DNA from: Streptomyces ossamyceticus
GTDB taxonomy: Bacteria; Actinomycetota; Actinomycetes; Streptomycetales; Streptomycetaceae
Length of the DNA stretch: 51,915 bases
Assembly (NCBI RefSeq): GCF_001418475.1
Contig: NZ_LIQX01000370.1
Location: 1 to 51,915, forward strand
Direction of reading: 5' to 3'
The translations under genes were made by a program, and so were the position numbers. Numbering within the stretch: the first letter of the stretch is position 1; each line of letters opens with the position of its first letter. Shown here in pieces: positions 50,477 through 51,915 of this stretch. A model generated the notes under the pieces. It saw nothing but the letters and a program-made list of their open reading frames with translations. It made no database searches and was not told the DNA's origin.

Positions 50477-51865
50477 GTGTTCTTCGCCCAGTACTACCTC
50501 GACTGCCTCTCCCAGGCGTCGTACATGATCGCCGACGAGTCCACCGGCCGGGCCGTGGTCGTCGACCCCCGCCGGGACGTGTCGGAGTACCTGGCGGACG
50601 CCGAGGCCCGCGGGTTCACCGTCGTCGGCGTGATCAACACCCACTTCCACGCGGACTTCGTCGCCGGACACCTGGAGGTGGCGGCCGAGACGGGCGCGTG
50701 GATCGGTTACGGCCGCCGCGCCGCGACGGAGTACCCCGTCCGCCACCTCGCCGACGGGGAGACCATCAGTCTGGGTGACGTCACCCTGGAGATCATGGAA
50801 ACGCCGGGGCACACCCCGGAGTCGATCAGCGTGCTGGTCCGCGAGCGCCGCGAGGACGCCGTGCCGTACGGGGTGCTGACCGGTGACGCGCTGTTCATCG
50901 GGGACGTGGGCCGTCCCGACCTGCTCGCCTCCGTCGGCGTCACCGCCGACGAGCTCGGCGCCATGCTGTACGACAGCGTCCAGAACAAGCTGATGGGCCT
51001 GCCGGACGAGGTGCGGGTCTTCCCCGCCCACGGCGCCGGCTCGGCCTGTGGCAAGAACCTGTCCACCGAGAAGCAGTCGACCATCGGCGAACAGCGGGCC
51101 ACCAACTACGCCTGTGCGCCGATGAGCGAGGCCGACTTCGTGGACATCGTGACCGCCGGTCAGTCCGCCGCTCCCGGCTACTTCGTCCACGACGCGATGC
51201 TCAACCGCAAGGACCGTGCGCTGTTCGATCCCGCCGCCGCGCCGCGCCCGCTGACCGTCGGGGACTGCATCGACCTCCGCGTCTCCGGTGCCGTGGTCGT
51301 CGACGCCCGCGACCCGCAGGAGTTCGCCGCCGGACATCTGCGCGGAGCGGTCAACGTCCCGGCCGACGGCCGCTTCGCCGAGCAGGCCGGCACCGTCCTG
51401 CCCGTCGACGCCGACCTGCTGGTCCTCGCTCCGCAGAATCGCGAGGAGGAGATCGTCACGCGTCTGGCCCGGATCGGCTTCGACCGTGTGGCGGGCTACC
51501 TGCGCTCCCCGGACGACGCCCTGACGGTGCTGGCCGACGAGGTCACACCGGCCGACCGCCTCACCGCCGCGCAGGTCCGGGCCGCGCTGGAGGGTGACAA
51601 CCCGCCGGTCGTCATCGACGTCCGCAACTGCGGCGAGCGCACCGAGCACGGCTCCGTCGAAGGCGCTCTGCACATCGCACTCGGCGAACTGCCGCGCCGC
51701 CTCGACGAGATCCCGCGCGACCGCCCCCTGGTCCTGCACTGCGCGGGCGGCCACCGTTCCTCCATCGCCGCCAGTCTGCTGCGCCACCACGGCTTCACCG
51801 ACGTCTCCGACATCCTCGGCGGCCACGCCGCCTGGGCCCTGCTCGACACCCCTGTCGCCGTCTGA
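50477..51865 (+). CDS. MBL-fold persulfide dioxygenase fused to two rhodanese domains (copy 2, intact)
   Basis: 462 residues, co-linear with the copy at 46242. MBL ligands THFHADFVAGH, ETPGHTPES, TGDALFIGDVGRPD and FPAHGAGSACG are complete; the first rhodanese lacks Cys (VLAPQNREEEIV), the second has HCAGGHRSS with Cys422. Expected to oxidise thiol persulfides to sulfite. GTG start at 50477 with GGAGG upstream; the protein starts FFAQYYLDCLSQASYM exactly as copy 1. Controlled by boxes J, K and L. Two such copies so close suggest gene duplication and dosage. Confidence 0.9.
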   Translation: MFFAQYYLDCLSQASYMIADESTGRAVVVDPRRDVSEYLADAEARGFTVVGVINTHFHADFVAGHLEVAAETGAWIGYGRRAATEYPVRHLADGETISLGDVTLEIMETPGHTPESISVLVRERREDAVPYGVLTGDALFIGDVGRPDLLASVGVTADELGAMLYDSVQNKLMGLPDEVRVFPAHGAGSACGKNLSTEKQSTIGEQRATNYACAPMSEADFVDIVTAGQSAAPGYFVHDAMLNRKDRALFDPAAAPRPLTVGDCIDLRVSGAVVVDARDPQEFAAGHLRGAVNVPADGRFAEQAGTVLPVDADLLVLAPQNREEEIVTRLARIGFDRVAGYLRSPDDALTVLADEVTPADRLTAAQVRAALEGDNPPVVIDVRNCGERTEHGSVEGALHIALGELPRRLDEIPRDRPLVLHCAGGHRSSIAASLLRHHGFTDVSDILGGHAAWALLDTPVAV

Positions 51866-51870
51866 CCCGA

Positions 51871-51902
51871 CGGGCCGGGCCGACCTCACGGGGACCGGCC
51901 CG
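51871..51902. terminator. Hairpin after MBL-rhodanese copy 2
   Basis: CGGGCCGG (51871-51878) pairs with CCGGCCCG (51895-51902), beginning 6 bases after the stop. Confidence 0.6.
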
Positions 51903-51915
51903 CACCCCGGCCCCG

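Overview
The window is very GC-rich, dense in GTG starts and ATGA/GTGA overlaps, and its left half holds actinobacterial genes in an order I recognise from memory as the Streptomyces core chromosome (around S. coelicolor SCO5842-SCO5874). The organism is almost certainly a Streptomyces or close relative. I ran no similarity searches; family names come from motif recognition.

Left half, about 1-26,300 (core): the 3' end of a GNAT/acyl-CoA synthetase-type protein, a small secreted protein, a DUF5998 gene overlapping an alkaline-phosphatase-family gene, thymidine kinase, a two-domain VOC protein, a mercaptopyruvate-type sulfurtransferase, the divisome protein SepH, an alditol/aldonolactone oxidase overlapping an MFS transporter, hemH, an inositol monophosphatase, cutRS, a DUF4193 zinc protein, an EcsC-like protein, DUF3093, a PaaI thioesterase overlapping dut, DUF3710, an OB-fold protein, DUF3159, two TrkA-type proteins, a 36-residue membrane peptide missing from ordinary gene calls, a large APC permease and a TRAM/Fe-S RNA methyltransferase.

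Transition, about 26,300-28,800: loosely packed GYD and DUF389 genes with decayed-looking sequence between them.

Right half, about 28,800-51,915 (accessory sulfur island): DUF302; a frameshifted persulfide-dioxygenase-like MBL-rhodanese gene; a rhodanese; a frameshifted TauE/SafE exporter; a CsoR/CstR-family repressor; thioredoxin; a cysteine-desulfurase-like PLP enzyme; OsmC; two different sulfide:quinone oxidoreductase-like flavoproteins; a TusE/DsrC protein; a DsrE-like protein; another rhodanese; and two intact, near-identical MBL-rhodanese-rhodanese fusions. Twelve copies of a TACCCC-N2-GGGGTA-type inverted repeat lie in front of nearly every transcription unit of the island. The repressor keeps two cysteines but has glycine where copper-sensing CsoR has histidine, so I read it as a persulfide sensor (CstR type) controlling the whole regulon.

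In the middle of this island, replacing nothing obvious, sits a complete four-gene Wadjet-like SMC anti-plasmid operon (jetABCD, DUF2397/DUF2398/SMC/DUF2399 type, about 35.2-43.7 kb). Its first gene is divergent from osmC, and the shared intergenic region carries one of the sulfur-regulon operators. Embedding of a plasmid-restriction machine in a sulfane-sulfur regulon, possibly with shared regulation, is the most unusual feature here. The left arm of the island carries three frameshifts and a lost metal ligand, indicating decay, while the right arm holds intact replacement copies.
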